From CAJQPP01 sp963793465 (GTDB lineage: Bacteria > Planctomycetota > Planctomycetia > Pirellulales > Pirellulaceae): a stretch of 64,000 bases of DNA. The position numbers were made by a program, and so were the translations under genes. The DNA lies in assembly GCA_963793465.1 (NCBI GenBank), contig CAWCAJ010000012.1, positions 1 to 64,000 on the forward strand, given 5' to 3'. Shown here piece by piece: positions 1 to 9,310 of the stretch. The notes under the pieces were generated by a model. It ran no database searches. It was not told the origin of the DNA and saw only the letters and a program-made list of their open reading frames with translations. The number at the start of each line of letters is the position of its first letter. Positions within the stretch are counted from its first letter, which is position 1.

Positions 1-1
1 A

Positions 2-61
2 CGGAACGTAGTAATCGACTGTGAAACTCTGGAATTCATTATGAACTACATCGTTAACTAA
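2..61 (+). CDS. C-terminal end of an upstream gene (partial)
   Basis: One frame is open from the left edge to a TAA at 59-61 and would encode 19 residues ending IMNYIVN. The stop lies four bases before the start of the amidohydrolase at 66, as expected of an upstream operon partner. The peptide is too short to assign to a family. It may be a chance open frame. Confidence 0.3.
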   Translation, partial: RNVVIDCETLEFIMNYIVN

Positions 62-65
62 GGAC

Positions 66-1410
66 ATGTCCATGAAACCAATAGTATTCGTAGCAGCACT
101 TTGCCTTATCAGCTCAGGGCTATTCGCGCAAGAAAAGCCGAAACAGATCACACTTTTTACCAATGTAGAGGTATTTGATGGTGTATCCGAAAAACGGTTC
201 AAGTCAGATGTTTTGGTTGAAGGAAACCTCATCAAACAAATATCTAAAGAGCCTTTGACGGTTGCGCAAACCGATAATGTGACCATCATCAACGGTGAAG
301 GGCGCACGCTGATGCCTGGCCTTACAGATTGTCATTGGCACAACATGGCGGCCTATATGGTTGGGGACGTGTTTGCGGCTAGTGCGGGCAAACTGAATCT
401 GGTGGCGGCCCATGGGGCAGAAAAGACGCTAATGCGGGGCTTCACCACAGTGAGAGACCCGGGCGGCCCAGCATTTGATTTAAAGGAGGCAATCGACGAG
501 GGTCTGTTCGTTGGCCCCCGGATCTACGCTGCGGGTGCGATGATCTCCCAAACGTCTGGACATGGCGATTTCCGTAGCACGATTGATATACCTCGAAGCT
601 ATTCACGGGATCTTACCCCGCAAGAAGGGATGGCTTCGGTCGCGATCGCAGACGGCAGGGCGCAAGTCATGCAGCGCGCTGCGCGAGAATCTGATGCGTG
701 GGGCGGCCTTTATCAAGCTCATGGGCGGTGGAGGGGTCGCTTCACCCTCGGATCCACTCGACGTATCGCAATACACAGTCGATGAAATCGCTGCAGCGGT
801 TGAAGTCGCGGAGAACTGGGGCACCTATGTGACCGTTCACTCCTATACCGCGAAGGCGATCCAGAACGCGATCCGCGGCGGTGTCCGTAATGTAGAGCAC
901 GGCCAGATGATGGACGAGGAAACAGCAAAACTTATGCAGAAGACGGGTACTTCAGTTTGCCTTCAGCCCTTCTATGACGATGAGGATGCCATCCCAATGC
1001 CTCCAGGTTCATTTCAGGAGAAAAAATACCAGCAACTGATCTCAGGAACTGATAATGCCTTCGCGTTAGCAAAGAAATATGACCTGCTCTTCGGATTTGG
1101 GACAGATACGCAGGGTAATCCGGCACTCGCAGAGCGTCAGGGGGCTCAGTTGGCGAAGCTCGTCCGCTATTTTGAGCCGTGGGAAGTGCTGAAGATTGCG
1201 ACCAGTCGGAACTATCAGATCATGAAGCGTTCCGGGCCTCGCGATCCCTACCCCGGCGAGAACGGTGTGGTTAAAGAAGGCGCTTATGCCGACCTGCTTT
1301 TGGTCGACGGAAATCCCCTGGAGGACATTAACCTCATTGCCGATCCGCATAAAAACTTCGTGATCATCATGAAAGACGGCGTGATCTACAAAAATTCCAT
1401 TAATAAATAG
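66..1410 (+). pseudogene. Secreted amidohydrolase (imidazolonepropionase/prolidase-like), frameshifted
   Basis: This is a metal-dependent amidohydrolase of the secreted subgroup with a TIM barrel plus small beta domain. The N-terminal piece (frame of 66) has a signal peptide (about residues 1-22), the small-domain strand FTNVEVFDGV and the metal-site strand GLTDCHWHN. The C-terminal piece (frame of 562-1410) has HSYTAKAIQNAIRGG, NVEHGQ and GFGTDTQGN, the last carrying the usual barrel Asp, and ends with the family's typical GAYADLLLVDGNPLEDI. The frame changes between about 640 and 690. Joined, the two parts give about 445 residues, normal for the family. The start at 66 follows AAGGAC; ATG 72 is an alternative. 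Substrate is unknown; family members cleave cyclic amides or Xaa-Pro dipeptides. A truncated homologue lies at 3650-3916. Confidence 0.8.
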
Positions 1411-1486
1411 AAACGAAATAAAAATAAGAGGTCTCTGCTTGACAGGCAGACCTTGAAGGGAATCAACCCGGGAAAGCCCATTCGTT

Positions 1487-3160
1487 GTGAACGTCCCTAG
1501 CAGAACCACGAGCAACTCGAACCGGGGAGCCAATGAGAGGGACCAAAGCCCTCACGGCCGGTGGCTGGGCGCCTGCACCCGGATCTTGTTCCTTGTGCTG
1601 CTGCTCGTCAGCAGTCCCGCCTTTGCTGACTCTTCGAGGGAGATCGCCTGGGAGGATCTCATGCCTCAAAAACCTATCGAAATCGACGACCCGTTCGCCG
1701 AGCTCAGCGCTGAGCAACTGACGGACGTGACCCAGGTCGCGAGAATTCGCCGCCTTTTGGAAGAAGAATTGATTCCGGCCGATGGGCAGAGCGCCAAAGA
1801 CGAGAAACGATACACGGCGGAGCTGAGCAGCCAAGGCATCGATGTGGACTGGCTGCTCTCGCAACGGGAGCGGGTGACACGCGAACGGATGCAACGCTCT
1901 GAACAGGTCGATGAGGAGTTGTCAGGTAGTCGGATTCGGATTCCCGGATACATCCTGGCATTGGCCAGCGACAGTGACCGCAGGATCACGGAGTTCCTGC
2001 TGGTTCCCTGGGTGGGGGCCTGCATTCACAGCCCCCCTCCCCCTCCGAACCAGATGATCCACGTTTCGGTTCCGGACGGTATGGAACCGCGAGGGCAATT
2101 TTCCCCGGTGTGGATCGAGGGAACCATCGAGTTGAAACCAGCGAATTATCATCTGTTCCTCGTCGATGGCAGCATGCAGGTCAAAGTGGCCTACACCATG
2201 GTGACGAATGCCATCAGCGAATACTCAGCAGCCGATTCTGACACCCTTGCCAAGGTGGAGATTCCGGAGAACTCCTTCGCGGGCCACAGCTGGTTCCAAA
2301 CCGTCCAGGCCAAGGCATCGCTGATCTTCACCAAAGCCATGAGCGGACTCCGCGACGACGGAAGCTCGAAAGCGTTTTGGTTCGCGATCCTGGTCGCATT
2401 TGGATACGGTCTCGTGCACACCTTGGGACCCGGCCACGGCAAGGCGGTGGTGATCTCCTACTTTGTCGGAGACGGTGGTAGCTTTCGCAAAGGGATTGCG
2501 ATGGGTGTGATGATCGCGATCACCCATGTCCTGTCCTCGATCATCGTCGTGCTGGTGATGGATTTCTCCGTGAGGCAGGCCACGGGGCAGGCACCCTCCG
2601 ACTACCGCGCCATCCGCCTTGGCAGCTATGCCCTGATCATTGTCATCGGAGCCGTGATGTTGCGCAGTGCGATCCAAGCGATGAGACAGTCACGCAAGAC
2701 CGAGCATTCCCACGCGGGACATGATCACCATCACGAGCATCACGACTGCCTCGCCTGCGCCGCGCTTGAGAACAAGAAGAAGGGAGCCGGCACCTGGCTC
2801 GCTCTCGCCGTCGGTGTGGTCCCCTGCACCGGCGCCCTCCTCGTGCTGCTCTTCGGCGTGGCCAACGACCTCCTGTTTCCCGCCATCCTGATGGTCGCCG
2901 CGATTTCCACTGGAATGGCTATTGCGATGTCCGGCATCGGCGTGCTTGCCATCCTCGGCAGGCGCATGGCCTTCCGCCGGATGCAGGACGACGAGACCAA
3001 GCGCACCCGCTTCACCTCCGGTCTGCGGATCGCCGGAGCCGCTCTCGTGCTATTGATCGGCACCTTGCTCTTTGGTCTGACTTACGCCCATTCAGGGCAA
3101 ATCTCCTTACCGGTCCAGGCTTCGGAGATCGTTGAGACAGCACCTCAGGCCACCAATTAG
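1487..3160 (+). CDS. DUF3299 - NicO nickel/cobalt exporter fusion membrane protein
   Basis: This 557-residue protein starts at GTG 1487. Residues about 30-48 form a hydrophobic signal or anchor. A DUF3299-like domain covers about 145-245, with its hallmark LLVPWVGACIHSPPPPPNQM at 171-190. From about 295 it becomes a NicO/RcnA-type transporter with about six membrane segments. The metal motif HTLGPGHGKAVV is at 311-322, and a His-rich loop (HSHAGHDHHHEHHDC) at 407-421 lies between transmembrane segments. NicO proteins move Ni2+ or Co2+ across the inner membrane, mainly as exporters. DUF3299 proteins are periplasmic and often found near ABC exporters, so a periplasmic accessory role is inferred. 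It is intact in a stretch where most neighbours are broken. An ORF start at 1533 lies in another frame and is not used. Confidence 0.82.
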   Translation: MNVPSRTTSNSNRGANERDQSPHGRWLGACTRILFLVLLLVSSPAFADSSREIAWEDLMPQKPIEIDDPFAELSAEQLTDVTQVARIRRLLEEELIPADGQSAKDEKRYTAELSSQGIDVDWLLSQRERVTRERMQRSEQVDEELSGSRIRIPGYILALASDSDRRITEFLLVPWVGACIHSPPPPPNQMIHVSVPDGMEPRGQFSPVWIEGTIELKPANYHLFLVDGSMQVKVAYTMVTNAISEYSAADSDTLAKVEIPENSFAGHSWFQTVQAKASLIFTKAMSGLRDDGSSKAFWFAILVAFGYGLVHTLGPGHGKAVVISYFVGDGGSFRKGIAMGVMIAITHVLSSIIVVLVMDFSVRQATGQAPSDYRAIRLGSYALIIVIGAVMLRSAIQAMRQSRKTEHSHAGHDHHHEHHDCLACAALENKKKGAGTWLALAVGVVPCTGALLVLLFGVANDLLFPAILMVAAISTGMAIAMSGIGVLAILGRRMAFRRMQDDETKRTRFTSGLRIAGAALVLLIGTLLFGLTYAHSGQISLPVQASEIVETAPQATN

Positions 3161-3253
3161 GATCAAATCCCAAAACCTTTTGATGACTTACTCACCCTCA
3201 ATCCCTCCGACCACGCCGTGCCATCGCCCTGAGTTTCGATTAAATGGAAGCTG

Positions 3254-3279
3254 GCGCGGGGCAGTGCTTGGCCCCGCGC
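3254..3279 (+). terminator. Strong GC hairpin downstream of the NicO gene
   Basis: GCGCGGGGC at 3254-3262 pairs perfectly with GCCCCGCGC at 3271-3279 around an 8-nt loop, about 95 bases past the NicO stop. No T-run follows, so it may slow polymerase or protect the 3' end rather than be a classic intrinsic terminator. Confidence 0.4.
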
Positions 3280-3339
3280 GCCTTCCCCCTGCTTTGACAA
3301 TCCAAAGCGGGCACTGAAAACGTCTGGAGGGAATACACG

Positions 3340-3524
3340 ATGGCTGAAAAAACACTTGAAGAAGTAAAAAAGGAACTCGCCCATAACGCGGCGATGCCCG
3401 ACGATTTGTGATTACGTTATTCACCAAGAGCAGCACGACATCCGAAGCGGATCGGGATCGAGCCATCGCGGAAATTAGCCGGACTCTATACGACTTTTAT
3501 TATTTGGCGGCACAAGACAAATAG
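3340..3524 (+). pseudogene. Small unknown gene with one frameshift, cassette-like
   Basis: An ATG at 3340 follows a good ribosome site (GGAGG at 3326-3330). Reading gives MAEKTLEEVKKELAHNAAMP, then a TGA at 3409. Shifting frame near 3405 gives an uninterrupted, coding-like stretch (FVITLFTKSSTTSEADRDRA, then AIAEISRTLYDFYYLAAQDK) ending at TAG 3522. The product would be about 61 residues, charged, helical and cytosolic. I do not recognise the family. The stop is directly followed by an attC-like hairpin (3525-3589), the layout of an integron gene cassette. Confidence 0.4.
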
Positions 3525-3589
3525 CTTTTGCAATACCATCGGTTGTAGCGGAGGGCGCTTCATGCCGCCGCTGAACCAGGGCGTTAGGT
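3525..3589 (+). repeat. Integron attC-like recombination site (possible)
   Basis: The segment ends in GTTAGGT (3583-3589), which fits the attC core GTTRRRY. Just before it, GGTTGTAGCGG at 3541-3551 pairs imperfectly with CCGCTGAACC at 3569-3578 around GGGCGCTTCATGCC, giving the stem with an unpaired base typical of folded attC sites. The expected inverse core RYYYAAC at the left end is not clean (GCAATAC), so this would be a decayed site. No integrase gene is in the window. Confidence 0.35.
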
Positions 3590-3649
3590 TCTCAGATTGG
3601 ATACTCTCAATTGTTAACAGCACATAACTGAATCAAGTAGGACCCCAAC
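3590..3649 (+). other. Leader of the truncated amidohydrolase
   Basis: This is a 60-base AT-richer stretch between the attC-like site and the next start. A TAGGAC ribosome-site-like sequence lies about ten bases before ATG 3650. No promoter is obvious. Confidence 0.25.
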
Positions 3650-3916
3650 ATGAAAAATCAGAAATTCCTCGTGATCACGCTGATAAGCTGTTTGGCTTGG
3701 GTCGCTCAAAATACCACGGCCGCAGCGCAGGACGTCGCAAGAATTGTCTTTACCAATGTGCATGTCTTTGACGGCGTCGGCGAGAAGCGCATCGAGAACG
3801 CAAACGTCTTGGTCGAAGGCAACAGCATCAAGTCCATATCGACCAAGCCGATCACGGCCGACGGGGCGACAGTCAACGGCCTGCAGTCTAAAGTGAAGGT
3901 GGCAGGAGCATATTAG
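3650..3916 (+). pseudogene. N-terminal fragment of a second secreted amidohydrolase
   Basis: The 88-residue frame has a signal peptide (cleavage probably near TAAAQD) and FTNVHVFDGVGEKR, closely matching FTNVEVFDGVSEKR of the gene at 66-1410. It also has VLVEGNSIKSIS, matching VLVEGNLIKQIS there. Similarity ends after ITADGATVNG, before any metal ligand, and the frame stops at 3916. It cannot be an active enzyme. It is the remains of a paralogue or tandem copy cut off by a deletion or insertion. Confidence 0.7.
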
Positions 3917-3991
3917 AGTATCCCGCCACTTGGCTTTCCTCTCTATCCAATCGGAGTGCGAGGGAATTGAATCAGGCAGATTGAACTCGTC

Positions 3992-4375
3992 ATGATCCAT
4001 CAAGACCCTTACGCATCCCCAACACTGAGTTCCTCATCGCCCGCCAAGTCTCGTACGCGGATCTTGAGCTGGCTGTACTTGGCGATCCTTCTTGCAATCG
4101 CCCACGGGCTACTCAATTGGTGGAGCGTCAGTCACACTTCTGGTGGCTTCTGGGTGATGGAGGGAAGTGGCTCGACCCTGGTGGAGCGTGTTGCCGATTG
4201 GCTCACGATACTTCTGAATGTTCCCATTCTGGTCGTTGTATTCATCATCAGATTTCGGCCGTTTGGATTCATGATTCCGGCTCTCTTGATTGCCAATAGC
4301 TGCTTGTACGGATCCACGTTGGCGCTGCTCATTGTTTGTTGCAGAAAGAAGCAGCGAACCCCTTCCCCCCCCTGA
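3992..4375 (+). CDS. Small hypothetical membrane protein
   Basis: This 127-residue protein has a polar N-terminus (MIHQDPYASPTLSSSSPAKS) and three predicted membrane helices, at about 26-44 (LYLAILLAIAHGLL), 69-88 (ILLNVPILVVVFII) and 92-116. It ends in a basic tail. DPYASPT-type N-termini are common in planctomycete membrane proteins of unknown function. No catalytic motif is seen. It stands alone between a broken amidohydrolase and a sigma factor. Function is unknown. Confidence 0.5.
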   Translation: MIHQDPYASPTLSSSSPAKSRTRILSWLYLAILLAIAHGLLNWWSVSHTSGGFWVMEGSGSTLVERVADWLTILLNVPILVVVFIIRFRPFGFMIPALLIANSCLYGSTLALLIVCCRKKQRTPSPP

Positions 4376-4469
4376 AAACGGCAACCGTGTGGAATTCAAG
4401 GGAAAAGCGAGCTGAATTGGCGCGGCCCGTTTGGCAGTCGATAATGCATGGGGAAAGGACCGCCCCAGC

Positions 4470-5082
4470 ATGCATGAAACCTCGCTTAGTCTTCTCGAAC
4501 GCCTCCGCCAATCCCCAGAAAACGAGAGTTGGAATCGGTTGGCGGATCTCTACACGCCTTTGATTCGGGCGTGGTTGCGACGATACGACGTTCAAGACAG
4601 CGACGCGAACGACCTCGTTCAGGAAGTCTTGCTGGCCGTATCCAAGGATCTCGGCAAATTCGAGCATCGCGGGCAGCCAGGCGCTTTTCGCGGATGGCTG
4701 AAGGCGATTCTGATCAATCGGTTACGGAAATTCTGGCGAGCACGGGACCGTCGTCCACAGGCGCGGGGCGACTCGGACATCGATGCCAGGATTGGCGCAG
4801 TTGGACGACCCGGCCAGCGAAATGAGCCAGATCTGGGATCGGGAGCACGACCAATATGTGCTCCGGCAACTGCTGGCCCTCGCCGAGCCGCACTTCGAGC
4901 CGAATACCTGGAAGGCGTTCTGTCGCGTGGCATTGGAAGGGGCGAAACCGGACGTGGTCGCCCAGGAAATGGGAATTTCCCTGAATGCCGTCTGCCTCGC
5001 TAAGTCCCGTGTTCTCAGGAGGTTACGCCAAGAGTCGGAAGGTCTGATCGAGTCTTCTTCGGGTTTTTTCACGAAGAGCTGA
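4470..5082 (+). pseudogene. ECF-type RNA polymerase sigma factor, frameshifted
   Basis: ATG 4470 follows GGAAAGGA at a good distance. The first frame carries sigma region 2: RLADLYTPLIRAWLRRYDVQ, DLVQEVLLAVSKDL and GAFRGWLKAILINRLRKFWR. Near 4785 the frame shifts by one base into the frame of 4783-5082. That part holds the linker (LAQLDDPASEMSQIWDREHD) and region 4 (KPDVVAQEMGISLNAVCLAK), a helix-turn-helix for the -35 element. Joined length is about 203 residues, right for a planctomycete ECF factor. It sits 63 bases before a Ser/Thr kinase whose N-terminus looks like a zinc anti-sigma domain, a known planctomycete pairing. As read, region 4 is lost, so it is probably inactive. Confidence 0.75.
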
Positions 5083-5145
5083 CAAGATTTCGCGGCGAGC
5101 GGGTCTTGGTAATTAGAAGCGAGTCATTCGTTACCGACTCAGCCG

Positions 5146-6890
5146 GTGACGCAGAATCGCTTGACCAACGTCGACGTCGTGACCACAACCGAGCTATTTC
5201 CAAGAGTTGTCCCATGCCCGAAACTTACCGCCCACCCGAGCCGAGAAGAATTGAGTGCCTACAGCCTTGGGCAATTGCCGCAGGAAAGAGCGGTCGCTAT
5301 CGATAGTCACATCAGCGAATGTGAGCCTTGCTGCGAGACCATCGTCGAACTGTCATCAGACGACACGTTCGTCAGGCCTGTTGCAGGAAGCCAGGCAATT
5401 GCCGACTGATCAGACGGCTCGATCACGACAGTGCGACGCCAAACTCGTCTTCGTCATTCGACGACATTCCTGCCACCTCTGGCCGAACATCCCCGCTATG
5501 AGATTCTCGGCCTGATCGGCAAAGGTGGCATGGGCGATGTTTACAAAGCCCGTCACCGGAAGATGGAACGCACGGTGGCACTGAAGGTCATCAATCGCGG
5601 ACTGGTTCGGAAAGCTGAAGCCATCGATCGTTTCCACCGTGAAGTGAAGGCTGCCGCGCAACTGTCTCATCCCAACATCGTGACCGCGTACGACGCCGAT
5701 CAGGCCGGTGACTTCCACTTCATGGTGATGGAATACGTCGACGGAGTTGATTTGTCTCAGACGGTCAAAGACCGAGGCGCATTGCCAGTCGCCGAAGCAT
5801 GCGACTACATCCGACAGGCAGCGATCGGACTGCAACACGCTCACGAACGCGGCATGGTGCATCGCGACATCAAGCCGCACAACCTGATGGTCACGGCAGA
5901 TGGCACCGTCAAGATTCTCGACTTCGGCCTCGCTTCGCTCGCCCCGAAGCGATTGCCGGACGCCGACACGGTCGAAGCTCGCGGCGACTTGACGGCGGCT
6001 GGCGCGATCATGGGAACTCCGGACTTCATCTCGCCCGAACAAGCCGACGACGCTCGCCAAGCCGACATTCGCAGCGACATCTACAGCCTCGGGGCGACGC
6101 TCTATTATCTGCTGTCGGGTCGAGTGCCGTTTGCCGATGGCAGCGTCATGCACAAACTAAAGAGCCACTGCGGAGGTCGAACCGGAATCGCTGAGGTCAT
6201 TTCGAAAAGACGTTCCTGCCGAACTTGAAGACATTGTGTCAAGGATGATGGCAAAGGACCCGAGCGAGCGGTATTTGATACCGAGCGAAGTTGCAGAGGC
6301 ACTAGAGTCGTTTTGCCAATCAAAAGCCGGCGAACCGCAAACCCAAGCCAAAATGCGTCGCTGGCGGCCAAATTTCTCGTCGTTAACCGCCGTCGTCGCG
6401 TTGTTCGTTGTCGCGATCTTCGCGGGATTCACCTACTTCCTCCAAACCGACGATGGCGAAGAAGCGCTTCGGCAGCTGCAAGGAGACTGGGAAACAGTGT
6501 CGGTCACAGAAAGCGGAAAACAGCTTGCCGCCGAGGACGGCTTTGGTGGCTTCCTGCTCCAGATCAAAGACAACGCGTTTGTCATTGCGGAAAAGAAGCC
6601 TGATGGTGAAAAGACCGAGGTTGACACCGGTCAGATCGAGATCAACAGCACGGCGACCCCCAAGACGATTGACTTCATTGGCCGCGCCGAACGACGTTTT
6701 GGTATCTACGAGTTTAAGCAAGGCATAGTTGCGAGTTTGCCTGGTCGAACAAGCCGGGACTGAAGGTCCTCGCGGTGAACGGTTCCCCGATGGCAAACCC
6801 GTCCAAACGTCCAACGATGTTCGAATCCCCAACTGGAAGCAACATCATGCTGATGGAGTTCCAGCGAAAACAACCGGACGCGAACACCGA
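5146..6890 (+). pseudogene. Membrane Ser/Thr kinase with zinc anti-sigma-like N-terminus and TIGR03067-like domain, frameshifted
   Basis: The N-terminus reads HPSREELSAYSLGQL and then DSHISECEPCC, an H-x3-C-x2-C zinc anti-sigma-like motif. The kinase domain has GLIGKGGMGDVYKARHRK, VALKVI, MVHRDIKPHNLM, KILDFGLASL and GTPDFISPEQ, so its catalytic residues are present. A membrane helix (SLTAVVALFVVAIFAGFTYF) is followed by a TIGR03067-like domain starting LRQLQGDWETVSVTESGK and closing with RPTMFESPTGSN. Reading needs several frame changes: three between 5370 and 5480, one near 6170, one near 6725 and one near 6800. It is therefore a pseudogene as assembled. The kinase would phosphorylate or sequester the adjacent sigma factor at the membrane. 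Confidence 0.75.
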
Positions 6891-7847
6891 GCAGCAAACT
6901 CGCAATCTTCTGGACACGACTTACATCAGCAATAACACGGTAGGTTTGCTGGTGGCCCACCCGCAGCGGATCCTCAGCGCGAGAGTCGAAGGTAAAGGAA
7001 GAACTCGACCAGATGTTCGCAAAAGTTGCTGAGACCGAACGGTCTCGATTTCAGAAACCTAAGCCAGATTGTGGTACAGCTGGGACCACCTCCCTTGAGC
7101 AGCAGTCCGATCAAGAATTTCTTTGATGAACAACTCTGGACGGTGATTCTGCGTTTCGATGATCCCCTCGACGTCGAGTCTTACATCGAAAAACACGCGC
7201 AGGGATACACGAAAGCAAAGCACAAGCACGAGCACATACTACAAGCACGATAGCCGAATGGAGATGTGGTTCCCCGATAACCGAACTCTGATCCTTGCAG
7301 CGGAACGGCGGATCCTCAACTTGATCGACAACCCTGAGGGGAAGGGGCCGATGGCCTCGCGGATGCAACGCGCTGACGCCACGGACGACCTGCTGCTGGA
7401 GATCGACGTTCGCCAGGCTGGTCCGTTGTTGCTCGAATCGCTGCCCGTCAGAGGTGCAGGACCCAGAGTTGTACCCGGTTATCGAACAGACGATCCAGAA
7501 ACTCAAACGCATCACGCTGACCGCAAAGCAGAACTCGGATACGCCGATCCGCGCACGCTTCCAGGCGGTCGATGCGGAAAAAGCAAACGAACTCCATGCC
7601 CACGCCTCGGTTTGGCTGGAAACAGCCAAAACGCGGATGGCCGAAGCTAAGAGAACTGATTCGCGAGCGTCCCGCCGATAAAGACACGAAAGCTGGCAAA
7701 TCGGCACTAGCCGATAGCAAGAATCGATTCGCGTGCTTCCCGCAACTTCGGCTGACCGTCGACGAAGATCAATTGTTGGTTCGAGTGGAAAAAGAGGGTG
7801 GCGTTGATCTCGCCGCCTTGCTCGTCTTCTTCTTGCTGATTGATTGA
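6891..7847 (+). pseudogene. Hypothetical planctomycete protein or C-terminal part of the kinase, multiply frameshifted
   Basis: Coding-like pieces follow in alternating frames: LLDTTYISNNTVGLLVAHPQ, ELDQMFAKVAE, LDFRNLSQIVVQLGPPP, VILRFDDPLDVESYIEKHAQ, MEMWFPDNRTLILAAERRIL, DLLLEIDVRQAGPLLLESLP, YPVIEQTIQKLKRITLTAKQ and QLRLTVDEDQLLVRVEKEGG. A stop follows FFLLID at 7847. At least four frame changes are needed. The order resembles periplasmic planctomycete proteins with a YISxxxVGLLVAHP-type repeat domain and unknown role. The frame at 6775-7032 runs without a stop from the TIGR03067-like domain, so this could be the C-terminus of the same kinase gene. Confidence 0.5.
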
Positions 7848-7919
7848 ATGCCAGCAATCGTACAGAGGAAAGCATTTGAACCAATATTGTTCGTTGAAAA
7901 CTTTAATAACTGAACGATC

Positions 7920-8140
7920 ATGCACAATACCGATCGACCACAATTACTCCAACACCCCACACCGTTCGTTCGTCCCCAGCGACTTTTCCTTACGGGACAT
8001 TCCTTTCACGTTGCTGGCATTCAGCGTTATCAGTGTCGCCAGTATCATTTTGGGCCTCGTTGTCGAATCTTTTTCTTCGTTCTGCGCGGGTACTTGTGGG
8101 GCATCGTGACCACGATATTTGCAATGGCTATCCTCCTCGA
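7920..8140 (+). pseudogene. Remnant of a small membrane protein
   Basis: Two hydrophobic stretches lie in different frames: SLRDIPFTLLAFSVISVASI (frame of 7840-8109) and LRGYLWGIVTTIFAMAILLE (frame of 7920-8150). Together they look like a two-helix membrane protein broken by a frameshift near 8060. The reading ends at 8140, exactly where the copied sigma-factor fragment begins. Family is unknown. Confidence 0.3.
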
Positions 8141-8230
8141 GGTTGGCTGAAGGCGATTCTGATCAATCGGTTACGGAAATTCTGGCGAGCACGGGACCGT
8201 CGTCCACAGGCGCGTGGCGACTCGGATATC
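8141..8230 (+). pseudogene. 90-bp copy of the sigma-factor gene
   Basis: This segment is 87/90 identical by eye to 4692-4781 and encodes GWLKAILINRLRKFWRARDR plus PQARGDSDI, the end of sigma region 2. Nothing else of the sigma gene precedes it. The bases right after it (CTCCGGCA) also occur in the parent gene at 4861, suggesting an internal deletion in the copy. It is a dead fragment that shows a duplication or ectopic recombination. Confidence 0.85.
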
Positions 8231-8320
8231 CTCCGGCAGGTTTTAAGCACCAAGCCTGGTGAAACTAAATAGCCTCAATGAATCACAGCGACATTCCAAG
8301 CAATTTTTGCAGGAAAAAAC

Positions 8321-9278
8321 ATGAACAGATCATTGCGACTTGCATACTTGCCACTGGCCGTCAGTATTTTCCTTGTTGTGAGTACAAATCTGCTACTTGC
8401 TCAAAGTGAACCGGCCAAACCAGAAGGAACGTCGGAAGAGTTCGTTGAGGAGGAAGTGCGGGACGAACTGGATCAGTTGCTGGATGAGGCGGAGGAAAAA
8501 CAGCTTACCTACAGCCCCGACAAGAAACTGTTGGCCCATTTGGATGGGCGCCAGGTCACGGTCTGGTCCGTCGAGGAAAGACGGCGGCTGCATCAGTTTG
8601 TTCTCGAAGGGAGGCCGCTGGCGGCCGCCTTCAGCCCCGATGGAGGGAGCCTGGTGACGGCAGACGGTGAAGGGAATCTTGAGTACCGCTCAACCATCAA
8701 GTTGTGGAGTCTCGCCACGGGCGAGAGCCGGTTGATATCGCAATTCCTGGGGGTCCCCACCCACTTCTCGTTCAGCCCGGACGGGAGCCGCCTGGCCGCA
8801 GCCTCGAATCTGAACTTTATCGGATCGATCACCAGGAACCCTGAAGGTGGGATCGCTTCAGACCGGATCCAAACGGGTGGCAGCATCCATGTCTGGCGCG
8901 TGTCCGACGGAAGCGAACTGCTGAAAGTCGATATCGAACTGCCGGAATACACCGCGAAGCTGATGGAATACCAGCGCGACCGGAGCCGATGATCCTGATT
9001 TCAATAAGGAGAAGGCAACGGATGCCCTGTAGGCTGCCTACTATGAAGCGGTCCGCAAACGCGTGCCCTACCGTCTGAATTTCAGTCCGGACGGCCAGCG
9101 ATTGATTGCGGTGTCGAAGTCGGGCGAGGAGACCATTTTTGATTCCCAAACCGGGAAGCCACTTCGGCCGACATCAAGGGGCGAAAAAGACGGCGCTGAC
9201 CACCCCGCCACCGCTCCGGAGTCGAAATCTGAGGGTAAACAGCAGTCTGACTCAGAATCGAAGGGATGTTCCCAGTAG
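8321..9278 (+). pseudogene. Secreted WD40-repeat protein, frameshifted
   Basis: ATG 8321 follows CAGGAAAA. A signal peptide (to about LLLAQ, residue 28) is followed by an acidic stretch and WD40 blades: LTYSPDKKLLAHLDGRQVTV, LAAAFSPDGGSLVTADGEGN, STIKLWSLATGES, FSFSPDGSRLAAAS and GSIHVWRVSDGSELL. The frame ends at 8992. One base further on, the message continues in the other frame (DDPDFNKEKATDAL, a TAG, then AAYYEAVRKRVPYRLNFSPD) to 9278. So one frameshift and one nonsense codon break it. Planctomycetes have many such periplasmic WD40 proteins, probably protein-binding scaffolds. Confidence 0.65.
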
Positions 9279-9310
9279 CCGGTGGCAGGCCTTTGACGTT
9301 CGATCTGTGA

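Noticed and set aside
1410..1486. Hairpin after the amidohydrolase (GGTCTCTGC..GCAGACC)
   Set aside because: The stem is short and imperfect and has no T-run; too weak to call a terminator.
5410..6153. 247-codon minus-strand frame
   Set aside because: Shadow of the kinase gene, whose motifs are clear on the plus strand.
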